Source: JAHCJI01 sp040219675
GTDB taxonomy: Bacteria > Planctomycetota > Phycisphaerae > Phycisphaerales > UBA1924
Direction: 5' to 3'
Assembly (NCBI GenBank): GCA_040219675.1
Contig: JAVJRZ010000002.1
Location: 62,001-126,000 of the forward strand
Length of the DNA stretch: 64,000 bases
The notes beneath the pieces are model-generated. The model searched no databases. It was not told where the DNA came from and saw only the letters and a list, made by a program, of their open reading frames with translations. The position numbers and the translations under genes were made by a program. Every line of letters starts with the position of its first letter. The stretch's first letter is position 1. Shown in pieces: positions 1 through 8,726 of this stretch.

Positions 1-360
1 CTGGCCCGAGCTGTTGAGGGCCTGGGCTTGGAGCGGCGTGGCACCCCAGCAGCCCGGGCACGGGTCGGGAATCCCGGCCGTCGAAGAGCCACCGTCGTAG
101 CGGAAGAACACGGCCGAAGCGGCGAGCGCCCAGTTCGCACTGAACTGGGCGGGCGTGCTCGAGTTCGACTCGACCCACTGGTGCACCGCGTCGTAGTCGA
201 CATCGACCCACTGTCGCGACTTGGCCTGGCCCGGGTCGTACGCCTGCACGAACTGATCAAAGTGCGCAAGAACCGCCGGGGTATTTTGCTGCACGGCCGA
301 AGGGACGAGCGTTTGCACGAGGAATCGATACGACGCGTGGTGCAGGCTGGGACCGGTCAT
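1..360 (-). CDS. Unknown protein, 3' end outside window
   Basis: This reading frame runs open from an ATG at 360 down to the window edge, giving at least 120 residues; the C-terminus is missing. The start ATG shares bases with the TGA of the upstream kinase gene (ATGA overlap at 357-360), so it is probably translationally coupled to the kinase as third gene of a sigma factor-kinase operon. The visible protein starts MTGPSLHHASYRFLVQTL, has no signal peptide, is rich in aromatic residues and Gln, and contains a short Cys-Pro segment (PDPCPGCWG). I do not recognise a family. The coupling suggests a partner or effector of the kinase, which is inference only. Confidence 0.7.
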   Translation of the reverse strand, partial: MTGPSLHHASYRFLVQTLVPSAVQQNTPAVLAHFDQFVQAYDPGQAKSRQWVDVDYDAVHQWVESNSSTPAQFSANWALAASAVFFRYDGGSSTAGIPDPCPGCWGATPLQAQALNSSGQ

Positions 361-2612
361 GGCGTGGCCTCCGTCAAGGTGTCAGATGGTGTTGGTTCGC
401 TGCGCGCGCAGCGAAATCCGGTGCAGATGATCCGAAACTCGATTGGCTGCTCTCTGGTCACCGCCATCAAAAACGGTTCACGCCCCCGCATTTGCCAGCA
501 GAAACCCATGATCATCCTGGCTGGGGCGAGTCCGTCCTCGTGGAACGGCACCGAGTCGGTCCACTCTCGGACGTTGCCGTACATGTTCAGCAGGCCTTCA
601 GGCGTCCGGTCGGCGATGCCACCACCCGGGTCATGCACCGGCCGGACGTGCTCTTGGTACGCCAACCAGCTTTCCGGGATGGTTGCGCTCTGAACACTGG
701 GCAGGACCCTTGATCCCGGGGCATCGCCGACGAAGATGACGCCCAGATCTGCCGCCGAACCGACCGGCTCGGTCGTGGTGTACCGCCTGCCCTCGGAGCC
801 CGACGCCGCGTGCAGCCACTCGGCGATGGTGGGCAGCCGCTTGCCGGCCCACTCCGCGTACGCTCGGGCCTCCGCCCAGGTGATCCCGACCACGGGCAGG
901 TCGCGCCAGTGCTCCGGGCACCGCGGGCCGTCCCAGTGCGGGGGCGGCGGAACGTCGGTCGCCGGATCCAGGACGAAGGCCTCGTACTGCGCGTTGGAGA
1001 CTTCCCGCCGGTCGATCCAGAAGGGCTCGGCGAGCGAGGCGCCGGGGAAGCTCACGCTGGTTGGATGCGGCGGGTGCTCAGCGGGATCGAAACGAACCAT
1101 GCCCTCGATGGCTTTCGAGCGAGCGACGGACCGGACGGCCAAGCGCGTGGTGCTCTCCGGCGCGAGCCAACGCGAGAACTCCGCCTGCGCCCCATCTCCA
1201 CCGATGACCACGATCCGATACCAACCTGGATCCAAGCGTGTTCGCTCACCGACCTCGAACGGCTCACCATCCGGCGAGCCGAGGGGAACCGCAAGGGGCT
1301 GGATCACGATGCGGGCGTCTTCGGGGACGCCTTCGAGACTCAGCCGCGGCCGCGGATCCTGAGCGATCCAGAATCCGATCGCGGATGCCACGAGCGCAAC
1401 GATCGCCGCCGTGCTGGAAAAGACCAGGGCGCGATGCCGCCCAACCCAACGCCCCACACGCCGCGGCATCGGATCCGGTCGAGCAAGTATGGGTCGATCT
1501 GCCAGCCAGGCGCGCAGATCGGCGGCGACGTGGGCCGCGCTCTGGTAGCGATCGTCCCGTGCCGTTGCCATGGCCTTCTGGCAGATCACGTCCAGATCGA
1601 CGGGGATCGACCGGTCGACGCGGCGCGCGTGGGGGGCGTGGGGGGCCAGCGCACGCTTCGCGTCGGCAGCGCGGTCCGCCTGGTGAAAGGGCCGCTGCCC
1701 CGTCAGGCTCTCGAAGAGCACCACACCGAGGGAAAACACATCGCTCAGGCCATCGATTGGCCCGCCATCGGTCTGTTCGGGACTCGCATACGCGCTGCTA
1801 CCCATCTGAGCAACAGGCAGCAGGCTCTGGCCGTCCCCCGCACGCATGGAGATGCCGAAGTCCAGCAGGTGGGGGCGGCCGGCGCTGTCGATGATGATGT
1901 TCGACGGCTTGACGTCGCGATGCACGATGCCCTCTGCGTGGGCACGATCCAAGGCCTCCGCGATCGTGGCCACGACACGCGCGACCTCGCGGCGCCACGC
2001 ACGGGTATCCGGCGCAGAAACTGGCGATTCCGACGTCGTACGCAGACGCTCACGCAGCGTCTCTCCCTCGATGTACGGCGTCACGATGAACGGTCTGCCC
2101 TCGTGGTCGCCGAAGCGGAATACGGGCACGATCGCGGGATGGCGAAGCTGCGACGCGAGCACGGCCTCCTGCTTGAAGGCCGCGAGGAACTTCGAGGTTG
2201 CGCCAAAACGGGGCTCAAGCATCTTGATCGCGACATCTCGATCGAGCGTGAGATCTCGGGCCAAGTACACGACACCCATGCCACCACGGCCCACTTCACG
2301 ACGCAACTCGAAGTCGCCGATCCGGTGCGGGAGCGCGAACTCCTCGGCGGCGCCGTCATCACCCGGATCGGCGTCGCTGGCCCCATCGGCCTGCTCGGCC
2401 TTCGCTCGTAAGCCTTGGGTGCTCGCCTCCGCATGGCGTTCCAGGAGCTTCCGCACGCGGACGCGATCAGCCTCTCGCGGACAGGCGCCATGCAGGAATG
2501 CCTCCCTCTCGTCTCCCTCAAGGGCGAGCGCCGCTACAAAGACAGCCTTCTCGTTGAAGCAACCTGTTTCACCAGAACCATCGGACTCACCTCGTGGATC
2601 GATCATGCTCAA
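357..2612 (-). CDS. Ser/Thr protein kinase fused to FGE-sulfatase (SUMF1-like) domain
   Basis: Membrane-anchored Hanks-type kinase of about 751 residues. Residues 98-375 form the kinase: glycine loop GRGGMG near 108-113, catalytic lysine in VAIK near 130, HRDVKPSN near 231-238, DFG near 251-253, and a YASPEQ activation segment. A single membrane helix lies near 394-416. After it comes an extracytoplasmic part with an FGE/SUMF1-like domain (about 503-745) carrying EVSNAQYEAF, RLPTIAEW and GNVREW motifs. The layout implies a sensor or effector outside the membrane linked to a cytoplasmic kinase. The first codon could be TTG at 2612, which overlaps the sigma stop as TTGA, or ATG at 2606. It overlaps the next gene by ATGA. 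Whether the FGE-like domain is enzymatic cannot be told from sequence alone. Confidence 0.93.
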   Translation of the reverse strand: MSMIDPRGESDGSGETGCFNEKAVFVAALALEGDEREAFLHGACPREADRVRVRKLLERHAEASTQGLRAKAEQADGASDADPGDDGAAEEFALPHRIGDFELRREVGRGGMGVVYLARDLTLDRDVAIKMLEPRFGATSKFLAAFKQEAVLASQLRHPAIVPVFRFGDHEGRPFIVTPYIEGETLRERLRTTSESPVSAPDTRAWRREVARVVATIAEALDRAHAEGIVHRDVKPSNIIIDSAGRPHLLDFGISMRAGDGQSLLPVAQMGSSAYASPEQTDGGPIDGLSDVFSLGVVLFESLTGQRPFHQADRAADAKRALAPHAPHARRVDRSIPVDLDVICQKAMATARDDRYQSAAHVAADLRAWLADRPILARPDPMPRRVGRWVGRHRALVFSSTAAIVALVASAIGFWIAQDPRPRLSLEGVPEDARIVIQPLAVPLGSPDGEPFEVGERTRLDPGWYRIVVIGGDGAQAEFSRWLAPESTTRLAVRSVARSKAIEGMVRFDPAEHPPHPTSVSFPGASLAEPFWIDRREVSNAQYEAFVLDPATDVPPPPHWDGPRCPEHWRDLPVVGITWAEARAYAEWAGKRLPTIAEWLHAASGSEGRRYTTTEPVGSAADLGVIFVGDAPGSRVLPSVQSATIPESWLAYQEHVRPVHDPGGGIADRTPEGLLNMYGNVREWTDSVPFHEDGLAPARMIMGFCWQMRGREPFLMAVTREQPIEFRIICTGFRCARSEPTPSDTLTEATP

Positions 2613-3217
2613 CCACCCTGACCGCCACGCTGGTTGCGGGGCTCATCCTCGGTGGACTGCTCCAACCGTTCGAAGAGCCAGGCGCGGGCATACGCCCAGT
2701 CAGCCCTGACAGTCGCCAGCGACAGACCAAGGTCTTGCGCCGTATCGCGAAGCGATCGGCCTGCGAAGAACCGCTGTCGAACGACCAATGCCGCCTGCGG
2801 ATCGACACGTCCGAACTCGATCAAGAGACTGCCAAGCGCGCGAAGTGTCAAGTGTCTCGTTTGTTCGAACTCAAACGCCGTGTTGGTGATGGCGGCAGCG
2901 GAAGGCGTTCGCTTCGCCGCCAGGTCTCGCCTGGCCTCTCGAACCACAACGTCGTGCATGGCTCGCCCGAACACGAAGTAGAAGTGGGCCCGGTCGCTCG
3001 CGCTGAGCTTCTCGCGCTCCAGCAGTTGTTCGCATGCTGCCGCCACGAGGGCGGGTGGATCGAGGTCGGCCTTGGGCGGCAGGGACTGCGTGAGCCCTTG
3101 GGCAATCGTCGTTAGCTGCGAGTAGACACGTTCAAAGAGCTCATCGGACGCGTGTGAATCGCCCGCGCTCGATGCGTGAAGGAGTCTGGTGATGGTTCCG
3201 GTTTCTTCAGGGCTCAT
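2609..3217 (-). CDS. ECF-type RNA polymerase sigma factor (planctomycete type)
   Basis: About 202 residues, starting at the ATG that gives MSPEETGTITRLLHAS; an upstream extension in the same frame is possible but unlike the family. Region 2 (about 17-100) includes LFERVYSQL and AHFYFVFGRAMHDVVV. Region 4 (about 130-190) ends in a helix-turn-helix, LRDTAQDLGLSLATVRADW, with the ARAWLFERL tail typical of the planctomycete ECF family that includes TIGR02999. It probably directs RNA polymerase to a set of promoters in response to the coupled kinase. The stop overlaps the first codon of the kinase gene, so expression is linked. No anti-sigma factor is adjacent; in planctomycetes such sigma factors are commonly paired with kinases instead. 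Confidence 0.88.
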   Translation of the reverse strand: MSPEETGTITRLLHASSAGDSHASDELFERVYSQLTTIAQGLTQSLPPKADLDPPALVAAACEQLLEREKLSASDRAHFYFVFGRAMHDVVVREARRDLAAKRTPSAAAITNTAFEFEQTRHLTLRALGSLLIEFGRVDPQAALVVRQRFFAGRSLRDTAQDLGLSLATVRADWAYARAWLFERLEQSTEDEPRNQRGGQGG

Positions 3218-3735
3218 GGTGGCTTCGGCGGCGAGTGTAGTCAACCATTCAGCAATTTTTCGTAGGTATTCGCGCACAAGCCTTTGCGTTTCGCGGCAAT
3301 ACCCGTGATCCAACCCGAGTTATCGTCGGGAGATTGTGTCATTTCCGTTCTTGGGATCCAGGTTCTGGCCAGGTGTGGTTGTCGCCGTGGAGGGCGGCGA
3401 TCGACCGCACCGAATGCCAGTTCGGCGTTGTGCGTCTCGGGGCTCGCCGCCAGCACTCGCGATCGGGCTAGCCGATAGCCGGCTGAAGCGCATCTCCCAG
3501 CCGGCTCGACACGATTCGTGATCGTCACGACCCGACTAGTCATCGCTTCGTTGCAACCGCCGGCCCCCCACCAGCGGCAGGCAGCCTCTCTCAACGGATT
3601 TCCACCGCATGCGGTGGGCGGCGGGGCGATCCGCCCACGGTCGCGGCCGGCACGCCCGCAAGCCCGTAGACTCACGGGGACAATACCCGCGTGTCGGCCC
3701 GCACGTATTCGTCCCTCCGCACAAGGAGTGAGCCG
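3218..3735. other. Intergenic region between divergent genes
   Basis: About 520 bases between the sigma factor start (minus) and the DUF2721-like gene (plus). It must hold both promoters, but I see no convincing -35/-10 pair. The sequence near the sigma start is locally AT-richer than the rest. No RNA gene or repeat was recognised. Confidence 0.5.
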
Positions 3736-4286
3736 GTGATCGACGCCAGCACCACGCTCATCCAGCAAATGATCCCGCCGGCGACGACGATCCCCGCCTG
3801 CAGGCTGCTGCTGCTCTCCAGCACCGCGCGGATGAACACCGTGCTCGCCTGCACCCGCGCGTTCCATAGCGAGCGGCTGGCCGCCTGGCGCGAGCACACC
3901 GACCCGGGCTCGCGGGCCGGCCGCGTCCGGGCCCTGCGCCTCGAGGGCCTGGAGCAACAGACGCACCGGCTCATCGCCCGGGCCGCGCTGCTGCGCATCA
4001 CCACGCTGCTGCTCTTTGCGGCCATCGCCAGCACGTTGCTGACCGGGCCCGCCAGGCCTGGCTCGATCTGCCGAGAGGGGGCGTCCAGGTGCTGGGCGTC
4101 GTGTGCATGCTCGCGGCGATGGCCACCAGCGCCGTCGAGGTTCTGCGGATCATCGAGTCCGTGCGCTACGAGCACGACCGCGTCGATCGCCTTTACCGCG
4201 AGGACCAAGCCACCGGACCGCACGGCACGCCGCCAAGCGCCGCCGGCGACCTGGGCAACCACAACGGCGAGGGCATGGGCCTGTAG
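3736..4286 (+). pseudogene. DUF2721-like membrane protein, interrupted by a frameshift
   Basis: A GTG start at 3736 has AAGGAG 7 bases upstream. The first frame reads IQQMIPPATTIPACRLLLL, a long charged helix (RALRLEGLEQQTHRLIARAALL) and a second membrane helix ending near ASTLLTG. Around 4042-4055 the matching protein continues in the -1 frame (QAWLDLPRGGVQVLG, then a third hydrophobic segment MLAAMATSAVEVLRII) to TAG at 4284-4286. Joined, the pieces match the DUF2721 layout of two or three membrane helices with a charged middle. The upstream frame alone would run on into the convergent gene. This is either a real mutation or a one-base assembly error near GGGCCCGCC; the phase does not fit a classic slippery heptamer. 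Confidence 0.68.
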
Positions 4287-4291
4287 CGAGG

Positions 4292-4332
4292 CCGACGCCC
4301 GGCTCCCCCCTCCCAGGGCGGCCGGGCGTCGG
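4292..4332. terminator. Hairpin between convergent genes
   Basis: A perfect 12-bp stem (CCGACGCCCGGC at 4292-4303 with its complement at 4321-4332) with a 17-base loop lies just after the DUF2721-like stop and before the stop of the convergent dockerin gene. There is no strong T tract, so it may act as a Rho-assisted or bidirectional terminator. Confidence 0.5.
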
Positions 4333-4355
4333 ACGAATCGCAGTCCAGCCGTGCC

Positions 4356-5315
4356 TTACGGGCAGCCGGCGTCAAAGCCGTTCTGGAAGCACAGGAAGTC
4401 CCAGAGTTCCAGCACGCCGTTGCCGTCGCAGTCGGCCGCCAGGTCGCCGCTGTCGAAGTTGTTCTGGAAGGCCAGGAAGTCGAAGATCGTCAGCGAGCCG
4501 TCCCGGTCCTGGTCGGCAAAGCACGGCAGGAACACCGGCTCGCCGAAGATGAAGTCGTCCATGACGACCAGGTCATTGGCGGGCCACGCCTCGGTCACGC
4601 CCGCGGCCAGGGCGGTATCGCCGCTGACGATCCGCACGCGGGTCACGATGGCCTGGTCGTACTTGACGCCCAGGAACGAGAGCGACTCGTCGTCGATCGA
4701 CGCGCTGGGGACGTAGTACGTGCCCAGCACCTCGTCGTCCAGGCCGTAGAACGTCAGGCTGGTCTGGCGGGCGGTGTCGACATCGCTGAAGACGGCGCCG
4801 AAGCCGGTGCTGGCGGCGGGGCGGTCCTCGCCGGGGATGCGGAAGTGCACGTCCAGCACGTTATCGCCGATGGGCGTGAACAGACGCTCGGGGCTGAACA
4901 CCGAGAAGATGCTCGAGTAGCTGGGGTCGATGTTCGAGAACTCGACGCCCACGCCGCTGGCATCGGTGGCCGAGAGCTGGAAGCCCGTGCCGTCGGTGGT
5001 GAAGACCACGCCGCGGGCACGCGGGAAGGCCGGGAAGTTGAAGAAGTCGCCCGGGAAGTCGTTGGGGGCGCTCACGCCGTCGGGGGCGGCGTCCCAGTCG
5101 ATCTGGCGGCGGCCGCTGCCCACGCTGCCCGGCTCGGGGCGGTTGAGCTCGCCCAGGGCGTCGCGGTAGGCGTCGACGGTGTCGGCGATGTCGTCGGCCA
5201 CGGCGCCCCAGTCGCTGAAGACCTGGGGGTCATCCGCCATCGCGGCGGCGGCGAAGGCGGCGATGGTGGTTCCGGCAATGGCGGTCACGAAGTGAGAACG
5301 GTTCGAGCGGGTCAT
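4356..5315 (-). CDS. Secreted protein with C-terminal GC-type dockerin-like repeats
   Basis: 319 residues. The ATG at 5315 is chosen because AAAGGA lies upstream and it gives a clean signal peptide (AIAGTTIAAFAAAAMADD). The middle (about 30-260) is a beta-rich region with FTTDGTGFQLSATDASG and FGAVFSDVDTA, resembling the jelly-roll modules of planctomycete secreted proteins. The last 55 residues carry two EF-hand-like units, DQDRDGSLTIFDFLAFQN and DCDGNGVLELWDFLCFQN, with flanking cysteines and a terminal GCP. These repeats are known in Phycisphaerales as GC-type dockerin domains and presumably bind calcium and anchor the protein. No cohesin is seen in the window. The function of the main domain is unknown. 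Confidence 0.88.
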   Translation of the reverse strand: MTRSNRSHFVTAIAGTTIAAFAAAAMADDPQVFSDWGAVADDIADTVDAYRDALGELNRPEPGSVGSGRRQIDWDAAPDGVSAPNDFPGDFFNFPAFPRARGVVFTTDGTGFQLSATDASGVGVEFSNIDPSYSSIFSVFSPERLFTPIGDNVLDVHFRIPGEDRPAASTGFGAVFSDVDTARQTSLTFYGLDDEVLGTYYVPSASIDDESLSFLGVKYDQAIVTRVRIVSGDTALAAGVTEAWPANDLVVMDDFIFGEPVFLPCFADQDRDGSLTIFDFLAFQNNFDSGDLAADCDGNGVLELWDFLCFQNGFDAGCP

Positions 5316-5521
5316 GGCGTATCCTTTCACGGACGGTGTTGGGCCCCAGGGGTGCGCCACGGGGCCTGGTCTCGGGGTCGCACACCGCCTCCCTCTGGCG
5401 GTGTGTTGCCCGGCCCGCTCGTCGCAAGACGGTTGGGCACGGGTCTGGCCCGAGATATGCGAACCCCCGCCGAAGGGCGCAACGACGCGAACAGTTTTTT
5501 TGACCCTTGCGGCCATGCACC

Positions 5522-6088
5522 ATGGACGAAGACCTGACACAACTGCTCGAACGGGTCGGCTCGGGCGACTCAGCCGCACGCGAGGAACTCGTGGGCCGGG
5601 TGTACGACCGGCTCCGCGCCATGGCCGGCCGCCAGCTCCGTGGCTCGAACGCCCACTCGCTGCACGCCACCGCGCTGGTGCACGAGGCCTATGAGAAGCT
5701 CTTCGGCGAGGACCGGCCGGGATACGAGGGCCGCAACCACTTCTTCGGCGCCGCGGCCAACGCCATGCGCCAGGCGGCCGTGCAGCACGCCCGCGAGCGG
5801 CAGGCCCAGAAGCGCGGCGGCGGCTGGCAGCGCGTGACCCTCACAGGGCTGGACCTGCCGGGCAACGGCGAGCCGGTGGAAATGCTGGCCCTGGATGCCG
5901 CGCTTTACGAGCTGGCACACCTCAGCCCGAGGCAGGCCCGCATCGTCGAGCTGCGGTTCTTCGCGGGCCTGACGGTCGAGGACGCCGCCGTCGTGCTGGG
6001 CGTGTCGCCCCGCACGGTCGAGCTGGACTGGCGCACGGCGCGCGCCTGGCTACGCGATCGGCTGGACGAAGGAGATGCCCAAGCGTGA
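5522..6088 (+). CDS. ECF-type RNA polymerase sigma factor (planctomycete type)
   Basis: 188 residues from ATG 5522; a TTG 15 bases upstream is less likely. It opens MDEDLTQLLERVGSGDS, then region 2 (LRAMAGRQLRG, NHFFGAAANAMRQAAVQHAR) and region 4 with LTVEDAAVVLGVSPRTVELD, ending in WRTARAWLRDRL. This is the classic TIGR02999-type planctomycete ECF sigma factor. Its TGA overlaps the start of the following kinase (GTGATG at 6085-6090), so the two are translationally coupled. It is divergent from the dockerin gene, sharing a short upstream region of about 200 bases. It likely controls a regulon gated by the kinase; the targets cannot be deduced here. Confidence 0.92.
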   Translation: MDEDLTQLLERVGSGDSAAREELVGRVYDRLRAMAGRQLRGSNAHSLHATALVHEAYEKLFGEDRPGYEGRNHFFGAAANAMRQAAVQHARERQAQKRGGGWQRVTLTGLDLPGNGEPVEMLALDAALYELAHLSPRQARIVELRFFAGLTVEDAAVVLGVSPRTVELDWRTARAWLRDRLDEGDAQA

Positions 6089-8565
6089 TGGACGCCGCCC
6101 GGTACCAGCGCGTGACCGAGGTGTTTCAGCGCGTGTGCGACCTGCCGCCCGCGCAGCGCGATGCGGCGCTAGCGGCGGCGTGCGGCGATGACGCCGAGCT
6201 GCGGGCCGCCGTCGAACGCATGGTGCGCAACGACAGCGTTTCGCGGGGGTTCCTCGAACCCCCGGCGGGGCCATGGCCCACCGAGGGCGAACGCGGGGAT
6301 CCGGGCTCGATCCGCCGGGTGGGTCGCTACCGGATCGTCGGCGAGCTCGGCCGCGGCGGCATGGGCGTGGTGCTGCGCGCCATCCAGGAGACGCCCGAGC
6401 GTGAGGTGGCCATCAAGCTCATCAAGCCCGAGCTGTTCGGTCGCGCTTCGGACGAGCGCCTGGAGCGCGAAGCGGAGATGCTCGGACGCTTGCGCCACCC
6501 CGGCATCGCGCCGATCATCGAAGCGGGTCGCGCACCGGTGGTCGACGCCTCGGGCCAGAGCGAAGATCGGCCCTTCATCGCGATGGATCTGGTCGAGGGC
6601 GTGCCGCTCAACGCCTTCGCCCAAGCCAAGGAGCTCTCCACGCGTGATCGCGTGCAGATCCTCGCCGACCTGTGCGATGCGCTCCAGCATGCCCACCAAC
6701 GCGGCGTGGTGCATCTGGACCTCAAGCCCGCCAACATCCTGGTCGACGAGGGCGGGGCGGCACGCGTGCTGGACTTCGGCGTCGCCAAGGCGCTCGACCA
6801 CGGCGTCGAGGCGCGCCTGGCCGAGGGCGGCAGCGTCGTGGGCACGCTGGCGTACATGCCCCCCGAGCAACTCACCGGCCACCTGAGCGATCTGGACACA
6901 CGAGCAGACATCTTCGCCCTGGGCGCCGTGGGCTTCGAGCTGCTCACCGGCCAGCCGCCCCGCCGCATGCCCTCGATGCGCCTCGAAGCTCGGCCGCGCG
7001 GCGGCGATGCCCATCAGGCTGCGCGGGACGCGCTCCTGGGCGCGCTGGTGGCCCCCACGCCAACCGCCCACGAGGCCAAACCGGGCATCGATGTGGAGCT
7101 CAGCGCGGTGCTGGCCAAGGCCATGGCTCCCGATCGCGAGCATCGGTACGCGTCGATCGGTCTGCTGGGGGCCGACCTTCGGCGATGGTTGGCATTCGAG
7201 CCGGTCGAGGCACGCGACGCCGGGCTGTTGCGACAAGCGCATCTCTTCGCGCGCAGGCACCGACCGGTGGTCGTCGTCGGCTCGATCGCGGCATGCATCG
7301 CGCTGGGCGCCGTCGGCTTGCTGGTGCTGAGCATGGTCAACGCCCACGCGCTGGCCGACCGCGAGCGTGAGGCCAAACGCATCGCCGAACTGGCCATCAT
7401 CGAGGCCGAAGCCGAGGCCGAGCGAGCGGGCCGGATGGGTGCTTTCCTCCAGAACGCGATCTTTGGCGTCGACCCCGAAGAGGTCGGCCCGGACGCGAGC
7501 TTCTTCGATGCCCTCGAGTACGCTTCGCGTCGCATCCATCGCGACCTGGCCGACGCCCCACTGGTCGAGGCCGAGGTCCGCTACTCGCTTGGCTTCGTCT
7601 ACAGACGCCACTCGATGTTCGGGCAAGCGCGCCGGCACATCGAGGCGGCGCTGCGCACCTGGCGAGAACAACTGGGCGAGTCCGATCCCAAGACCATCGC
7701 CGCCGCCGAAGAGGTCGCCTATCTCATGCTGCTGGTCGATGGCCAAGCCGAGGCCGCGGCCGATCGATTCCAGCACATCCTCGAGTTGCAGGCCGCAGAG
7801 GGTCGCGGCGACTCTGCGGAGGCCGGCTGGCAACACCTCAAGCTGGGCCGAGCGCTGCTGGCGCTCGATCGATTGCCCGACGCCCGGAAGGTCCTTGGCC
7901 GATCGGGCGACCTCCTCGCGAGGCACTATGGCGAACCGTATCGGGCGCGTGCCATGGCCTGGGACGCGCTGGCGGTGCTCGCCGCCGGCGATACCTCGCA
8001 AGCCGTCTCCATCGCACGGGGTGCGCTCGCGCTGATTGAAGGCGCCAGCGAGCAGGCGTACGCCGAGGCCCATGTTCGCGCCGTTCTCGCGCGAGCACTC
8101 GTGCAGGCCGGTCTACTGGACGAGGCACGCCAGCACGTGGACGCGAGCTTTGCCATCCTCGTTCCCAGACTGCCAGACGACCACATCGATATCGCCGACG
8201 CCCACGAGGTTGCCGCGAGGCTTGAACTCGCCACGTCGAACAACCCCGCGGCAGCCGGCCACGCCGAGATGAGCCATCGCATCCGCTCGAGCCGCCTGGG
8301 ACCCGACCATCCGGACCTGATCGTCGCCAAAGCCCTGCGCACCATGGCCAGCATCGCCCCCGATGATCCCCTGGACGCGATGCATCAATTCGACGATCTT
8401 TTCCACAGCGCCGAGCAACTGGTGGGATCGGACCATCGCCTGACCCTGGAACTGCTCGGCATGTCGGTTCGAGCCGCCGAGGCCGCCGGCGACACGCTCG
8501 CCGCTCGCAACAAGGCGCTGGTCTTCGAGAAGCTGGAAGAAAGGCGTGCCTTGCGGCTCGACTGA
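6088..8565 (+). CDS. Ser/Thr protein kinase with membrane helix and TPR-like C-terminus
   Basis: About 825 residues; the start is ATG 6088, or GTG 6085 one codon earlier. The N-terminus (about 1-60) resembles the short helical region seen before planctomycete kinases. The kinase domain has GRGGMG near 89-94, VAIK with lysine near 111, DFGVAK near 230, and YMPPEQ. The catalytic loop reads HLDLKPAN, so the usual Arg of HRD is Leu: a non-RD kinase that keeps the catalytic Asp. A membrane helix (about 393-415) is followed by about 400 residues of helical TPR-like repeats (for example HSMFGQARRHIEAALRTW and LLDEARQHVDASF). Kinase-TPR proteins usually bind partners through the repeats. It is coupled to the preceding sigma factor, so regulation of that sigma factor is the natural guess. 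Confidence 0.92.
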   Translation: MDAARYQRVTEVFQRVCDLPPAQRDAALAAACGDDAELRAAVERMVRNDSVSRGFLEPPAGPWPTEGERGDPGSIRRVGRYRIVGELGRGGMGVVLRAIQETPEREVAIKLIKPELFGRASDERLEREAEMLGRLRHPGIAPIIEAGRAPVVDASGQSEDRPFIAMDLVEGVPLNAFAQAKELSTRDRVQILADLCDALQHAHQRGVVHLDLKPANILVDEGGAARVLDFGVAKALDHGVEARLAEGGSVVGTLAYMPPEQLTGHLSDLDTRADIFALGAVGFELLTGQPPRRMPSMRLEARPRGGDAHQAARDALLGALVAPTPTAHEAKPGIDVELSAVLAKAMAPDREHRYASIGLLGADLRRWLAFEPVEARDAGLLRQAHLFARRHRPVVVVGSIAACIALGAVGLLVLSMVNAHALADREREAKRIAELAIIEAEAEAERAGRMGAFLQNAIFGVDPEEVGPDASFFDALEYASRRIHRDLADAPLVEAEVRYSLGFVYRRHSMFGQARRHIEAALRTWREQLGESDPKTIAAAEEVAYLMLLVDGQAEAAADRFQHILELQAAEGRGDSAEAGWQHLKLGRALLALDRLPDARKVLGRSGDLLARHYGEPYRARAMAWDALAVLAAGDTSQAVSIARGALALIEGASEQAYAEAHVRAVLARALVQAGLLDEARQHVDASFAILVPRLPDDHIDIADAHEVAARLELATSNNPAAAGHAEMSHRIRSSRLGPDHPDLIVAKALRTMASIAPDDPLDAMHQFDDLFHSAEQLVGSDHRLTLELLGMSVRAAEAAGDTLAARNKALVFEKLEERRALRLD

Positions 8566-8726
8566 GTCCGGCTTTCGGCTCACGCCTTCGATCTGTCAGC
8601 GCAAGCAACCTGCCCTGCGAGCCGTGTCCCGGGTGGCTAGTGCGCGATCGCGACAGCAGTCCGTCGGATGCGCACGATTTCGAGGGGCGGCGGACGTCGG
8701 TGTTCGGGACGGTCGTTCGCGCTTGC

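Noticed and set aside
4036..4090. Programmed -1 ribosomal frameshift in the DUF2721-like gene
   Set aside because: GGGCCCG lies in the wrong phase for X XXY YYZ and G5 at 4077-4081 does not permit good re-pairing of both tRNAs; a plain indel is simpler.
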